A stretch of 64,000 nt of DNA from Parabacteroides sp. TM07-1AC (GCF_003480915.1 NZ_QUKD01000007.1:1-64000); one strand, 5' to 3'. Numbered from the stretch's first letter, positions 1-8,390 are shown. The notes: a model not told the origin generated them from the sequence alone. Numbers and translations are program-made.

Positions 1-4
1 GGTG

Positions 5-36
5 CAAAAGTAGTGCTTTACAACATACGCTCCAAA
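5..36 (-). promoter_or_regulatory. Leftward promoter for a gene outside the window
   Basis: On the minus strand TACTTTTG (12 down to 5) matches the Bacteroidetes -7 box TAnnTTTG, and TTTG (36 down to 33) lies exactly 20 bp upstream, the expected -33 spacing. It would drive a gene to the left of the window, divergent from sppA. Confidence 0.6.
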
Positions 37-253
37 TATTTCGGAGATTATTTTGTAATTATTTTTCCTTCAAAGACGTTGTAATATAATGTACGTACGA
101 AAGAGAAAAGAAATACGGGCATAAACGAAACCGACACGGATAAATCAGCTGAAATTAACCTCGCTCATTCTGTCGCTAAGTCTAAACCGGTACAATCCAT
201 AGGCAGGAAGAAGAACAAGGATGCCGTTCATTGTGCATTTACATTCCAAACGG

Positions 254-349
254 TTTGCCTTTCGACAGCTGTGGGAAGGCCTTTCGATAGCTATGGGAAA
301 GCCTTTCGACAGCTATCGAAATATCTTACCACAGCTGTCGAAAGGCAAA
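254..349. repeat. 22-bp tandem palindromic repeat array with 21-bp inverted outer arms
   Basis: Units beginning GCCTTTCGA start at 257, 279 and 301, an exact 22-bp period, and each carries a short palindrome around AGCT. The outer ends, 254-274 and 329-349, are perfect 21-bp inverted repeats, so the whole block can fold as one long hairpin. It lies in the otherwise gene-free 1-507 leader region upstream of sppA. I see no credible gene here. Confidence 0.8.
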
Positions 350-507
350 TTGTTCGAGAGACTAATAAGCATTCATCATTATATATTCTTTTACACTTCG
401 CATAGGAAGTTTACGACTCCCTGGTATTCAGCACCGTTCTTCGTTAAGATATTATCAGAAGGCCAAATAAACAAGCGGAAAACAACAATTAGTATCAATA
501 AGTTAAC

Positions 508-515
508 TATATTTG
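508..515 (+). promoter_or_regulatory. -7 box of the sppA promoter
   Basis: TATATTTG at 508-515 fits TAnnTTTG and lies 29 bp before the sppA ATG. No clean TTTG -33 box is visible at the right distance. Confidence 0.55.
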
Positions 516-544
516 CTGTCTGATAAAAATAACGCGACACAGAT

Positions 545-2311
545 ATGAAACAGTTTTTTAAAATGATGTTCGCCTCAGCATTAGGAGTTTTCGTTGCTGT
601 TGGCCTGATTTCCATTGTATTTGTATTTACTTTGATTGGCATCGCCACCAGTATGAGCAGCACACCTGACTATACTCCTAAAAGTAATACCGTTTATAAA
701 CTAACACTTGACGGTAGTTTGTCTGACAATATTCAGGAGAATCCTATCGCTATGCTGATGGGAGAAACAGAAAAAGCTCTTTCTTTAAAAGATATATTAT
801 CTACAATTCAAACCGCGAAAGAGAATAAGAACATTAAAGGTATATATATAGAAGCAAAATCACTGAGCACAGGTACAGCCAGCCTTGAAGCCATCCGTAG
901 AGCTTTAGTGGACTTTAAAGATAGCGGTAAATTCATTGTCGCTTATTCCGACAATTATACACAAGGGTGTTATTATCTTTGTTCTGTTGCCGATAAAGTA
1001 TTTCTGAATCCCCAGGGTACTTTAGGATTAATCGGAATGGCATCACAAACGATGTTCTACAAAGAACTACTCAAAAAAGTCGGCGTAGATATGATGATCT
1101 TCAAAGTCGGCACCTACAAAGGAGCTGTAGAACCTTTTATGCTCGACAAATTGAGTGATGCCAACCGCGAACAGATTCAGTCATACATGGGCAGTATTTG
1201 GGAAAATGTAACAACAGGCATTGCAGAAGCCAGAAATATACCGGTAATTGATATTAATAATTTCGCCAACGAGGGTTATGCTTTCGCTGCTGCGGAAAAA
1301 GCTGTTGAATGCGGTCTAATAGACGAATTAAAGTATCGTACTGAAGCCGAAGAATACATTAAAGAGCTGGCTGGTCAAAGTGACAAACGCCTGCAGACTG
1401 CGGATATATCCAAAATTAAAAGTATTAAAACAATCGATCGCGAAAAAACAGACCGCATTGCAATCTTATATGCAGAAGGAGAAATCAAACCGGAACAACC
1501 TTCTTCTCCATACAACGCAGAACAGGCTATCACGGAAAAGGTTGCCAACGAACTGATCAAACTCAAAAATGATGAAAATGTAAAAGCTGTTGTTTTTCGC
1601 GTGAACTCTCCGGGCGGCAGTGCTTTTGTCTCCGAACAGATCTGGCGTCAGGTAGTAGAACTGAAAAAGGTAAAACCAATCGTAGTCTCCATGGGTGACG
1701 TTGCCGCCTCAGGGGGATATTATATTTCATGTGCCGCAAGCAAAATAGTTGCTGAACCCAACACGCTGACAGGATCGATCGGCATCTTTGGTATTTTCCC
1801 GAATGTAACCGGTTTATTCAATAAATTATCTCTTACAACAGATATTGTAAAAACCAATACATATGCCGATCTGGGAGATATGAGCCGCCCGATGCGTGAA
1901 GACGAGAAAGTTCTGATCCAGTCGTTCGTAGAAAGAGGTTATGATACGTTCCTTACCCGTTGTGCCGATGGCCGTGACATGAGCAAAGAGGCTATCAATG
2001 AGATCGGACAAGGTCGTGTCTGGACCGGTGAACAGGCTAAAGAACGTGGATTGGTAGATGAGCTAGGGGGAATCGACAAAGCGATCGAAACAGCAGCCAC
2101 ATTAGCCGACCTCAGTGACTACAGCCTGACATATGTTTCCGGTTCAAAAGATTTCTGGAAAGAATTTATTGAAAAACAACTGGGAGAAGTAAAAGTATCC
2201 ATCGTAAAAAATGTACTGGGTAATGAATATGAATATTTCAAAACTCTGAATAATATAAAATCGACAACAGGAATCCAGGCTAGACTTCCTTATGATGTTA
2301 AACCTTTATAA
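545..2311 (+). CDS. sppA: Signal peptide peptidase SppA, long (67K) type
   Basis: A 588-residue membrane-anchored serine peptidase that degrades cleaved signal peptides in the inner membrane. One transmembrane segment at about residues 12-37 is followed by two tandem S49 (protease IV) domains, the length typical of the double-domain type. The general-base lysine is Lys192 in GTYKGAVEP of the first repeat. The nucleophile is Ser389 in VAASGGYYIS of the second repeat, which matches the known arrangement of E. coli SppA with the dyad split between halves. The ATG follows a TATATTTG promoter box. It is followed after 6 bp by lpxK and then thiL, in the same direction, so the three probably form one transcript. 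Confidence 0.95.
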   Translation: MKQFFKMMFASALGVFVAVGLISIVFVFTLIGIATSMSSTPDYTPKSNTVYKLTLDGSLSDNIQENPIAMLMGETEKALSLKDILSTIQTAKENKNIKGIYIEAKSLSTGTASLEAIRRALVDFKDSGKFIVAYSDNYTQGCYYLCSVADKVFLNPQGTLGLIGMASQTMFYKELLKKVGVDMMIFKVGTYKGAVEPFMLDKLSDANREQIQSYMGSIWENVTTGIAEARNIPVIDINNFANEGYAFAAAEKAVECGLIDELKYRTEAEEYIKELAGQSDKRLQTADISKIKSIKTIDREKTDRIAILYAEGEIKPEQPSSPYNAEQAITEKVANELIKLKNDENVKAVVFRVNSPGGSAFVSEQIWRQVVELKKVKPIVVSMGDVAASGGYYISCAASKIVAEPNTLTGSIGIFGIFPNVTGLFNKLSLTTDIVKTNTYADLGDMSRPMREDEKVLIQSFVERGYDTFLTRCADGRDMSKEAINEIGQGRVWTGEQAKERGLVDELGGIDKAIETAATLADLSDYSLTYVSGSKDFWKEFIEKQLGEVKVSIVKNVLGNEYEYFKTLNNIKSTTGIQARLPYDVKPL

Positions 2312-2317
2312 TCCGAG

Positions 2318-3418
2318 ATGCCGACAGAAAACAACATAAAAATACATACTCTGCTTTCCCCCCTCTCCTTCCTGTACGGATTGGGGGTAAGATTCCGTAA
2401 TCAGCTTTTCGACTGGAAATGCTTAAAATCGGAATCATACCCCATACCTGTTATCTGTATCGGGAACCTGGCTGTGGGAGGAACAGGTAAAACACCTCAT
2501 ACCGAATACATTATCCGTCTACTGAAAGATACTTACAGAATAGCAGTGCTCAGCCGGGGATATAAACGAAAGACAACCGGTTTCATCCTGGCAAACGAAC
2601 AAAGTACCAGCCTGGAGATTGGAGATGAGCCTTATCAGATGAAACACAAGTTTCCTGATATTCTCGTTGCAGTAGATGCCGACCGGCGTGAAGGTATCGG
2701 TAAATTACTGGCGCTTCCCTCCGAGTTACGACCGGAAGTGATCCTGCTTGACGATGCTTTTCAACACCGTTATGTCACCCCTTCTTTTTCGATCGTACTA
2801 ACTGATTATCACCGCCTATTCTATAATGACAAACTTCTTCCGGCAGGCAGGTTACGCGAACCGATCTGCGGAATACGGCGTGCCGACATGGTGATCGTCA
2901 CAAAATGTGAAGAAGATATGAAGCCGATCGAATACCGTATTATTGAGGAAAACATGAAGTTGCTGGCTCATCAGTCGATTCATTTCACCCATATTGCATA
3001 TGCAGATATCAGACCGGTGTTTACCACTCATGCAAAGACTCTTTCCCGGCATGAGATCCGTAAAGAGGATGAGCTTCTGGTGTTATCGGGAATTGCTTCT
3101 CCTGACGGTTTTATCAAAGAAGCCAGGAAGCTATCGGATAAAGTAACCCCACTGATATTTCCCGACCATCACGCTTTCGAGAAATCCGATATCCGCCATA
3201 TTAAAAACGTATTCGATAAAATGAGTTCAACCGGCAGATACATTTTGGTCACAGAAAAGGATGCTGCCCGGTTAATAGATAATCCGTATATTCCTGAAGA
3301 ATGGAAAACTTGTATGTATTATCTGCCGATCACAATAGAGTTTTGTCTGGATAAGAAATTCGACGATGAAATCAAAAAACATATAACAACTTTCCACAAA
3401 GATAAATTGTTACGATAA
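2318..3418 (+). CDS. lpxK: Tetraacyldisaccharide 4'-kinase LpxK
   Basis: A 366-residue inner-membrane kinase that phosphorylates the 4' position of the lipid A disaccharide precursor. The P-loop GGTGKT lies at residues 54-59, directly after the family's IGN-LAVGG segment. SRGYKR and the LDDAFQHR block further on are also LpxK hallmarks. A hydrophobic N-terminal segment (about 10-25) fits membrane association. The gene sits 6 bp after sppA and 7 bp before thiL. The other lipid A genes of the window (lpxD, lpxC-fabZ, lpxA) are 45 kb away. Confidence 0.95.
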   Translation: MPTENNIKIHTLLSPLSFLYGLGVRFRNQLFDWKCLKSESYPIPVICIGNLAVGGTGKTPHTEYIIRLLKDTYRIAVLSRGYKRKTTGFILANEQSTSLEIGDEPYQMKHKFPDILVAVDADRREGIGKLLALPSELRPEVILLDDAFQHRYVTPSFSIVLTDYHRLFYNDKLLPAGRLREPICGIRRADMVIVTKCEEDMKPIEYRIIEENMKLLAHQSIHFTHIAYADIRPVFTTHAKTLSRHEIRKEDELLVLSGIASPDGFIKEARKLSDKVTPLIFPDHHAFEKSDIRHIKNVFDKMSSTGRYILVTEKDAARLIDNPYIPEEWKTCMYYLPITIEFCLDKKFDDEIKKHITTFHKDKLLR

Positions 3419-3425
3419 ATAAAAG

Positions 3426-4457
3426 ATGAACAAACGAACAGAAATAGGAACATTAGGTGAGTTTGGATTAATCCGTCACCTTACAGAGAAAATAGAGTTA
3501 AAAAACGAAAGTACGGTAAAAGGCGTTGGTGATGATGCCGCAATACTCGATTACAAAGAAAAGCAAGTACTGGTGACAACCGATCTCCTGCTTGAAGGTA
3601 TTCATTTCGACCTGACTTATGTTCCATTAAAACATCTGGGATATAAATCAGCTGTCGTTAACTTTTCCGACATCTATGCAATGAACGGAAAACCGAAACA
3701 AATGACCGTTTCACTCGGTATATCCAAACGTTTCTCAGTAGAAGATTTGGAAGAGTTCTATGCAGGACTTCAACTGGCATGCGACATTTATGGAGTTGAT
3801 ATTGTCGGAGGCGACACTTCCGCATCATTGACAGGTCTGTGCATCAGCATTACCTGCATCGGTGAAGGCGAGAAAGGCAAAATCGTTACCCGTAGCGGAG
3901 CCAAAGACACTGACCTGGTATGCGTATCCGGCGATCTGGGAGCCGCTTATATGGGTTTACAACTCCTTGAAAGGGAAAAGAGAGTATTTAAGGGAGAAAA
4001 AGAATTTACACCGGACTTTACCGGCAAAGAATATTTATTGGAACGTCAGTTAAAGCCGGAAGCCCGCAAGGATATTATCGAATCACTGGATAAAGCCGGT
4101 ATCGTCCCTACTTCCATGATGGACGTTTCCGACGGACTTTCATCCGAGTTACTCCATATTTCAAAAGAAAGCAATGTCGGTTGTCGTATTTACGAAGACC
4201 GTATTCCTATAGATTATCAGACTGCAGCTATGGCAGAGCAATTCAACATGAATTTAGTGACTGCCGCCCTGAATGGCGGTGAGGATTATGAACTTTTGTT
4301 CACAGTTCCTCTTACCGACCACGATAAAGTGTCTGATATGAAAGGTGTTAAAGTCATCGGTCATATTACCCGTCCCGAACTGGGCAAATATCTGGTGGGC
4401 CGTGACGGTGGAGAAGTTGAACTGAAAGCTCAGGGCTGGAATTCACTCAATGAATAA
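3426..4457 (+). CDS. thiL: Thiamine-monophosphate kinase ThiL
   Basis: A 343-residue cytosolic enzyme that makes thiamine diphosphate from thiamine monophosphate and ATP. It is a member of the PurM/ThiL ATP-binding fold. GVGDDAAIL (about residues 34-42) holds the metal-binding aspartates, TTDLLLEGIHFD follows as in characterised ThiL, VGGDTS lies near residue 120 and MDVSDGLSSEL near residue 228. Length is normal for the family. It is the last gene of the sppA-lpxK-thiL run, and a tRNA gene follows. Confidence 0.93.
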   Translation: MNKRTEIGTLGEFGLIRHLTEKIELKNESTVKGVGDDAAILDYKEKQVLVTTDLLLEGIHFDLTYVPLKHLGYKSAVVNFSDIYAMNGKPKQMTVSLGISKRFSVEDLEEFYAGLQLACDIYGVDIVGGDTSASLTGLCISITCIGEGEKGKIVTRSGAKDTDLVCVSGDLGAAYMGLQLLEREKRVFKGEKEFTPDFTGKEYLLERQLKPEARKDIIESLDKAGIVPTSMMDVSDGLSSELLHISKESNVGCRIYEDRIPIDYQTAAMAEQFNMNLVTAALNGGEDYELLFTVPLTDHDKVSDMKGVKVIGHITRPELGKYLVGRDGGEVELKAQGWNSLNE

Positions 4458-4482
4458 TTTTTGATATTTTTCTCCACAAACT

Positions 4483-4513
4483 CTTGCACATTAAAAAAAA
4501 GTCCGTATCTTTG
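4483..4513 (+). promoter_or_regulatory. Promoter of tRNA-Phe
   Basis: CTTG at 4483-4486 and TATCTTTG at 4506-4513 are separated by 19 bp, a near-consensus Bacteroidetes promoter. The -7 box ends 20 bp before the tRNA. Confidence 0.75.
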
Positions 4514-4533
4514 CACCCGTTAAACAAAACAAC

Positions 4534-4606
4534 GGTGCCATAGCTCAGTTGGTAGAGCAAAGGACTGAAAATCCTTGTGTCCCCGGTTCGATTCCTGGTG
4601 GCACCA
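4534..4606 (+). tRNA. tRNA-Phe (anticodon GAA)
   Basis: A 73-nt cloverleaf. Acceptor strands GGTGCCA and TGGCACC pair fully, the D arm is GCTC...GAGC, and the anticodon stem AAGGA/TCCTT encloses GAA at 4567-4569. CCA is not encoded. The T stem has one C-U mismatch. The 3' part is duplicated at 20166-20179 and 23152-23200, which marks this gene as the integration target of two islands. Confidence 0.95.
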
Positions 4607-4630
4607 CTTTTTAAGAAAGAAAAACGATGT

Positions 4631-4667
4631 AAATCCCTGAATTTCAAAGAAGTTCAGGGATTTTTCA
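4631..4667 (+). terminator. Intrinsic terminator after tRNA-Phe
   Basis: AAATCCCTGAA (4631-4641) pairs with TTCAGGGATTT (4653-4663) and is followed by T residues. Because it lies inside the element, it was probably brought in by it. Confidence 0.7.
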
Positions 4668-4713
4668 TTTCCAAGAATAGGCAAAATAAGTGGGATTAGA
4701 GCAAACTATACGT

Positions 4714-4729
4714 CCTTATTCAAGGGACT
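4714..4729 (+). repeat. Left copy of a 16-bp direct repeat (candidate attL core)
   Basis: CCTTATTCAAGGGACT occurs here and again at 20089-20104. The two copies bracket every gene of the mobilizable element, and this copy lies 144 bp before the integrase start. It could be the crossover core or an arm-type integrase site. Confidence 0.5.
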
Positions 4730-4828
4730 GGTTTTAAAAGCCCGAAATGTTCCACCGCGAGGTATTTACTTCATTCTTTTACAGCATGTTGCACTATTTT
4801 ACATAACAGGGTTCCCGGTTCGATTTCC

Positions 4829-4836
4829 TAACTTTG
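4829..4836 (+). promoter_or_regulatory. -7 box of the integrase promoter
   Basis: TAACTTTG at 4829-4836 fits TAnnTTTG and lies 21 bp before the integrase ATG. Confidence 0.5.
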
Positions 4837-4857
4837 TATCATTAAAAATTGAGCCGT

Positions 4858-6075
4858 ATGGAAAGAAAAAGATTCAGCGTGTTGTTCTTCATCAAGCGTA
4901 GCAAACTGTTAAAAAACGGGGAAGCACCCGTGCGTGTGCGTGTCACTTATGACCGCCTATACGTGGAACTTCAACTAAAACGGAGCGTAAAAGTCCCACT
5001 TTGGTCGCAGGAAAAAGAGAAATCGACAGGCAAAGACCGAAATTCCGTGGAACTTAACCATTACATTGACGCCCTGCGTGTGAAATTCTATCAGATTTAC
5101 CAAGACTTGGAACTGGAGGGAAAGATTATCTCCGCACGTGCCATAGTGAACCGCTATCAGGGAAAGGACGAGACTTTCAAGACATTATATAATGTATTCA
5201 AGGAGCATAACGACAACTGTCGGAAGCTAATCGGGACAGACTATGCCGACATCACCGTAAGACGCTACGACAATTGCCTTAAATACCTCATGGAACTGGT
5301 TAAACGGGATTACAAGGTAGATGATATGTTGCTGCGTGAGGTAAACGGGGAACTGGTACGCAAATTCGATTTATACCTAAAGACGGAGAAGCATTGCGCA
5401 CAGAATACCGTTATCCGGTACATGAAATGTTTTAAGAAAGTGATAAACCTTGCCATTGCCAACGAGTGGCTGACAAAGAACCCGTTTGCCGGAATCAAGT
5501 TTCACGAGGTGGAAGTAAACAAACAGTTCTTAAGCCAAGCCGAGATAAACCGGATATGGCAGAAAGAGTTCAGGATTGAACGGCTGGAACTGGTACGGGA
5601 TGTTTTTATCTTTTGCGTATATACGGGGTTGGCATTCATAGACGTGTATAATCTGCGCCCCGAACACGTTTCAGAGGACAGCAACGGCAACCTGTGGATA
5701 GTGAAACCCCGTGAAAAGACAAACAACCTCTGTAACATCCCGCTTTTGAGCATTCCCAAACAGATACTTGGCAAGTATAAGGATAACCCCTACTGCATGG
5801 ATAAAGGAACTTTGTTGCCCGTTCCCTGCAATCAGAAGATGAACAGCTACCTGAAAGAGATTGCCGACCTGTGCGGTATCAAAAAGAACCTGACCACGCA
5901 CACAGCCCGCCACAGTTTTGCATCGGTTATCGCACTGGCTAACAACGTGTCACTACCGAACGTGGCTAAAATGCTGGGGCATTCATCCACCCGAATGACA
6001 CAGCACTACGCAAAGGTATTAGACCAAACGATACTAAGGGATATGCAAGCCGTTGAAAAACAACTATTTGTATAA
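4858..6075 (+). CDS. Tyrosine recombinase (site-specific integrase)
   Basis: A 405-residue integrase expected to insert and excise the element at tRNA-Phe. An N-terminal arm-binding domain (about 5-90) and a SAM-like core-binding domain (about 105-205) precede the catalytic domain. HTARHSF gives His348 and Arg351, GHSS gives His375 and QHYAK gives the nucleophile Tyr384. At the usual first catalytic arginine the sequence reads TGLAFID rather than TGLR. This departure is shared with Bacteroides integrases such as IntDOT, where the arginine is also absent. The ATG at 4858 is preferred over an in-frame TTG 9 nt upstream. The gene lies at the left edge beside the tRNA, the normal position for such an enzyme. 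Confidence 0.92.
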   Translation: MERKRFSVLFFIKRSKLLKNGEAPVRVRVTYDRLYVELQLKRSVKVPLWSQEKEKSTGKDRNSVELNHYIDALRVKFYQIYQDLELEGKIISARAIVNRYQGKDETFKTLYNVFKEHNDNCRKLIGTDYADITVRRYDNCLKYLMELVKRDYKVDDMLLREVNGELVRKFDLYLKTEKHCAQNTVIRYMKCFKKVINLAIANEWLTKNPFAGIKFHEVEVNKQFLSQAEINRIWQKEFRIERLELVRDVFIFCVYTGLAFIDVYNLRPEHVSEDSNGNLWIVKPREKTNNLCNIPLLSIPKQILGKYKDNPYCMDKGTLLPVPCNQKMNSYLKEIADLCGIKKNLTTHTARHSFASVIALANNVSLPNVAKMLGHSSTRMTQHYAKVLDQTILRDMQAVEKQLFV

Positions 6076-6107
6076 CAAAAGATTACTTAATACATACTTA
6101 TAAAAGT

Positions 6108-6159
6108 AATACCCCCTAAAATTATGAAGAAAATTTTCTTCATAATTTTAGGGGGTATT
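6108..6159. repeat. Perfect 52-bp palindrome
   Basis: Bases 6108-6133 and 6134-6159 are exact reverse complements with no loop, 26 bp per arm, centred on AAAATTTT. It lies between the integrase stop and the Xre-ImmA gene, so it can act as a bidirectional terminator or as an operator. Its centre (GAAGAAAATTTTCTTC) resembles the centre of the second palindrome at 6173-6200. Confidence 0.85.
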
Positions 6160-6171
6160 GAGCTATTTCTT

Positions 6172-6200
6172 TATATTTGCAGAAAATTTTCTGCAAATAT
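6172..6200 (+). promoter_or_regulatory. Promoter -7 box inside a 28-bp palindrome (candidate operator)
   Basis: TATATTTG at 6172-6179 is a -7 box embedded in a perfect palindrome, 6173-6186 against 6187-6200, which ends in the ATG of the Xre-ImmA gene. A protein bound here would block both the promoter and the start codon. Autoregulation by the Xre domain encoded downstream is the simple reading. Confidence 0.65.
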
Positions 6201-7395
6201 GAACAATATAGACATAGAACTTAGTAAAGTAATTGATGCAGCTGTTCAATCTTCAATCGATATAGGTCAGGTTGCATCCTTAAAGGATTTATACAAAGAA
6301 AAGAAAAATTCACTAAACTTATCAGATAGACAGATTCAGAAAATTTTAGGAATGGATTCTAAAACTATAAATCCTATATTAAATGGAACTGCTAAACAAA
6401 TCAATTTCATAAATGTAGTAAAATTGGCTCATTTTTTAGGTCTGTCTGTTAATGACCTAATAAAAGTTTACGTACCAGAATTAGCTCCTAAACAAATAGG
6501 AGAAATCCAACGAGCAAGAGAAGCAGGATATATCGTTGAAAATTTTGATGTATCTATCCTTGTTAAGATGAAGTTTTTTAATTCCAATGCTTCATCTAAA
6601 GATATGAGTGATAAAATCAAACGCTTTTTTGACATTGATAATATTTACAGTTACTCGGAAAATTCTTTGCTTCCCGTTTTTAGTCGCTCTAAAAGAAACT
6701 CGAATGATTTAATGCGTAATTTTTGGATACAATCTGCGTTTATCCAATTTAAATCTATTGCAAATCCCAATCCATACATAAGAAAAGAATTAGTTGAATT
6801 AATACCCAAAATTAGACCATACACAAGAGATATAAAAAATGGTCTAATTAGAGTTCTGAAAGCACTATTTCGTATTGGGGTCACAGTTATATATCAACCA
6901 AGTTTAGAAAAAATACAAGTTAGAGGAGCTACTATGATAATAAATGATAAACCATGTATTGTACTTTCTAATTTACAAAATAATTATCCTACATTATGGT
7001 TTACTCTTTTACATGAACTACATCATGTACTTTTTGATTTTGAAGAAATCAAAAAACAGACGTATCATATTAGCAATAATGAGGGAGACATATTTTTAAT
7101 GAATGAAGAACAAGCAGATAATTTTGCTTGTGAATATTTATTAAATGAATCTCGATTAAAATTTGCATCAGGGTATATTACATCACATTACAATATTGAA
7201 AAACTAGCTAAAGAATGGGGGGTACACTCCTCTATTATATATGCAATGTATTGTTATAAAACCAACGAATGGGCTTTTTATAATAAATATATACCTAAAA
7301 TGAATGAAGCCTTAGAGCTTATAAATACTCACCCATTTGAAAAAGAAACGTTAATGGAATCAGTACAACAAATCAAAGAATTTTTATACAATTAA
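6199..7395 (+). CDS. Xre-type HTH fused to an ImmA/IrrE-type zinc metallopeptidase
   Basis: A 398-residue protein. Residues about 35-90 form a helix-turn-helix of the Xre/Cro type (LSDRQIQKILGMDSKTINPILNG). The C-terminal half carries HELHH at about 272-276 with a downstream EEQADNFA segment giving the third zinc ligand, the ImmA/IrrE signature. Fused or paired Xre-ImmA proteins regulate mobile elements by cleaving repressors, or form toxin-antitoxin and defence modules. Which applies here is not decidable from sequence. An ATG at 6124 is in frame but lies inside the 52-bp palindrome and upstream of the TATATTTG box, so 6199 is preferred. It is AT-rich and forms a cassette with the two genes downstream. 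Confidence 0.82.
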   Translation: MNNIDIELSKVIDAAVQSSIDIGQVASLKDLYKEKKNSLNLSDRQIQKILGMDSKTINPILNGTAKQINFINVVKLAHFLGLSVNDLIKVYVPELAPKQIGEIQRAREAGYIVENFDVSILVKMKFFNSNASSKDMSDKIKRFFDIDNIYSYSENSLLPVFSRSKRNSNDLMRNFWIQSAFIQFKSIANPNPYIRKELVELIPKIRPYTRDIKNGLIRVLKALFRIGVTVIYQPSLEKIQVRGATMIINDKPCIVLSNLQNNYPTLWFTLLHELHHVLFDFEEIKKQTYHISNNEGDIFLMNEEQADNFACEYLLNESRLKFASGYITSHYNIEKLAKEWGVHSSIIYAMYCYKTNEWAFYNKYIPKMNEALELINTHPFEKETLMESVQQIKEFLYN

Positions 7396-7397
7396 TT

Positions 7398-7907
7398 ATG
7401 GAAGAAAAAAAGAAAAAAAAATCTCAGGAGGAATTAGAAGAACTCCAAAGAAAGCAAGAACAAGATTTAGAGCGTGCAGCAATTTTAATGAAAGCTGATG
7501 AAATCAAAGAAGAAACATTTGATTTTGATGTAAACGGTCAAATCGAACTCAAAAATGAGTTGGCAGATATGGTTTTAGAACAAATCGATGACCCTGAAGC
7601 TAAATATAATTTATATTATAATGTTGTCAATCGTCTATTAAGAAAATATCTTCCAAAAGGCGATACATATAAAGATGCAAGAGATTTGATTTATGAAGAA
7701 AAGAACACATTTTTAACTCGTGGACACAGAAAAGATGCACAAGGTATAAGAGGAGCAGACGGAAGAATGTCCTATATTTCAGATATAAATGAGCTTGTTA
7801 ACATTATCACTGAATGGATTTCGAACAAAGGAACAATGTTTGATTTATATACTCAAATTAGGGATTTGAACATTTCTAAAGGATATGGTGCTCCACAGTC
7901 AAAATAA
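7398..7907 (+). CDS. Charged hypothetical protein of the Xre-ImmA cassette
   Basis: A 169-residue protein I do not recognise. The first 35 residues are a lysine- and glutamate-rich probable coiled coil (EELEELQRKQEQDLERA). The rest is predicted soluble, with an RGHRKDAQGIRGADGRMSY stretch that is the most distinctive part. It starts 2 bp after the Xre-ImmA stop, so the two are almost surely co-transcribed and may interact. It could be the substrate or partner of the metallopeptidase; that is inference from adjacency only. Confidence 0.7.
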   Translation: MEEKKKKKSQEELEELQRKQEQDLERAAILMKADEIKEETFDFDVNGQIELKNELADMVLEQIDDPEAKYNLYYNVVNRLLRKYLPKGDTYKDARDLIYEEKNTFLTRGHRKDAQGIRGADGRMSYISDINELVNIITEWISNKGTMFDLYTQIRDLNISKGYGAPQSK

Positions 7908-7908
7908 A

Positions 7909-8247
7909 ATGAATAGAACTATATATATACTCATAATCTCTATTTTAGCCTTTCTTTGCTTACACAGTTGCGCTGTGGATATTGACCCTAAAATAGCTAA
8001 TACAGCCTTTGGGCTTACAGCTATAAAATACGAATATATAATAATGATTTTAAGTTTATGCAGTGGCATCTTCTGCATTATTGGAGGTATTATACTTACC
8101 ATTTTAGGGTTTACTGGAAACATCAATTGGATTATTGAAGGAACAGATTTTACGTCAAAATTAATAAATGCTTCTCCTGGAGTTTTACTAATGGTAATAG
8201 GAGCCTTGATTATTATTTTTAAAAGATTGAAAATAAAAAGTAAGTAA
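7909..8247 (+). CDS. Small membrane lipoprotein of the Xre-ImmA cassette
   Basis: A 112-residue protein starting at ATG 7909, 1 bp after the previous stop; an earlier in-frame ATG at 7885 lies inside the upstream gene. The N-terminal hydrophobic segment ends in LHSC, a lipobox, so it should be a lipoprotein with Cys about residue 20. Two more hydrophobic stretches (about 42-66 and 85-103) suggest it spans a membrane as well. No family recognised. It is the last gene of the AT-rich three-gene cassette and is followed by a terminator. A membrane component beside a protease and an unknown soluble protein is compatible with an abortive or sensing system, without proof. Confidence 0.6.
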   Translation: MNRTIYILIISILAFLCLHSCAVDIDPKIANTAFGLTAIKYEYIIMILSLCSGIFCIIGGIILTILGFTGNINWIIEGTDFTSKLINASPGVLLMVIGALIIIFKRLKIKSK

Positions 8248-8250
8248 ATA

Positions 8251-8296
8251 AAAAGCCAGCAACACAGTTTTCAAGAAAACGTGATTGCCGGCTTTT
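8251..8296. terminator. Bidirectional terminator between convergent genes
   Basis: AAAAGCCAGCAA (8251-8262) pairs with TTGCCGGCTTTT (8285-8296) apart from one position. It separates the rightward cassette from the leftward excisionase-like genes. The 94 bp to 8390 hold several copies of a TTTCAAGAAA-like word and no gene. Confidence 0.65.
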
Positions 8297-8390
8297 AATC
8301 AAACAATAAATCAATAAATGCAGAAAACAAGATTGAAATATTTCAAGAAAGCAATATTCCAAGAAAACAAAATTCAATGTTTTCAAGATT

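Noticed and set aside
221..523. Open frame of 100 codons upstream of sppA
   Set aside because: It is built largely from the 22-bp repeat array and runs into the sppA promoter; no protein-like pattern.
4809..4828. Extra tRNA-like fragment (CCCGGTTCGATTTCCT) before the integrase
   Set aside because: It resembles the T arm of tRNA-Phe, but the match is short and no acceptor-stem bases follow; chance cannot be excluded.
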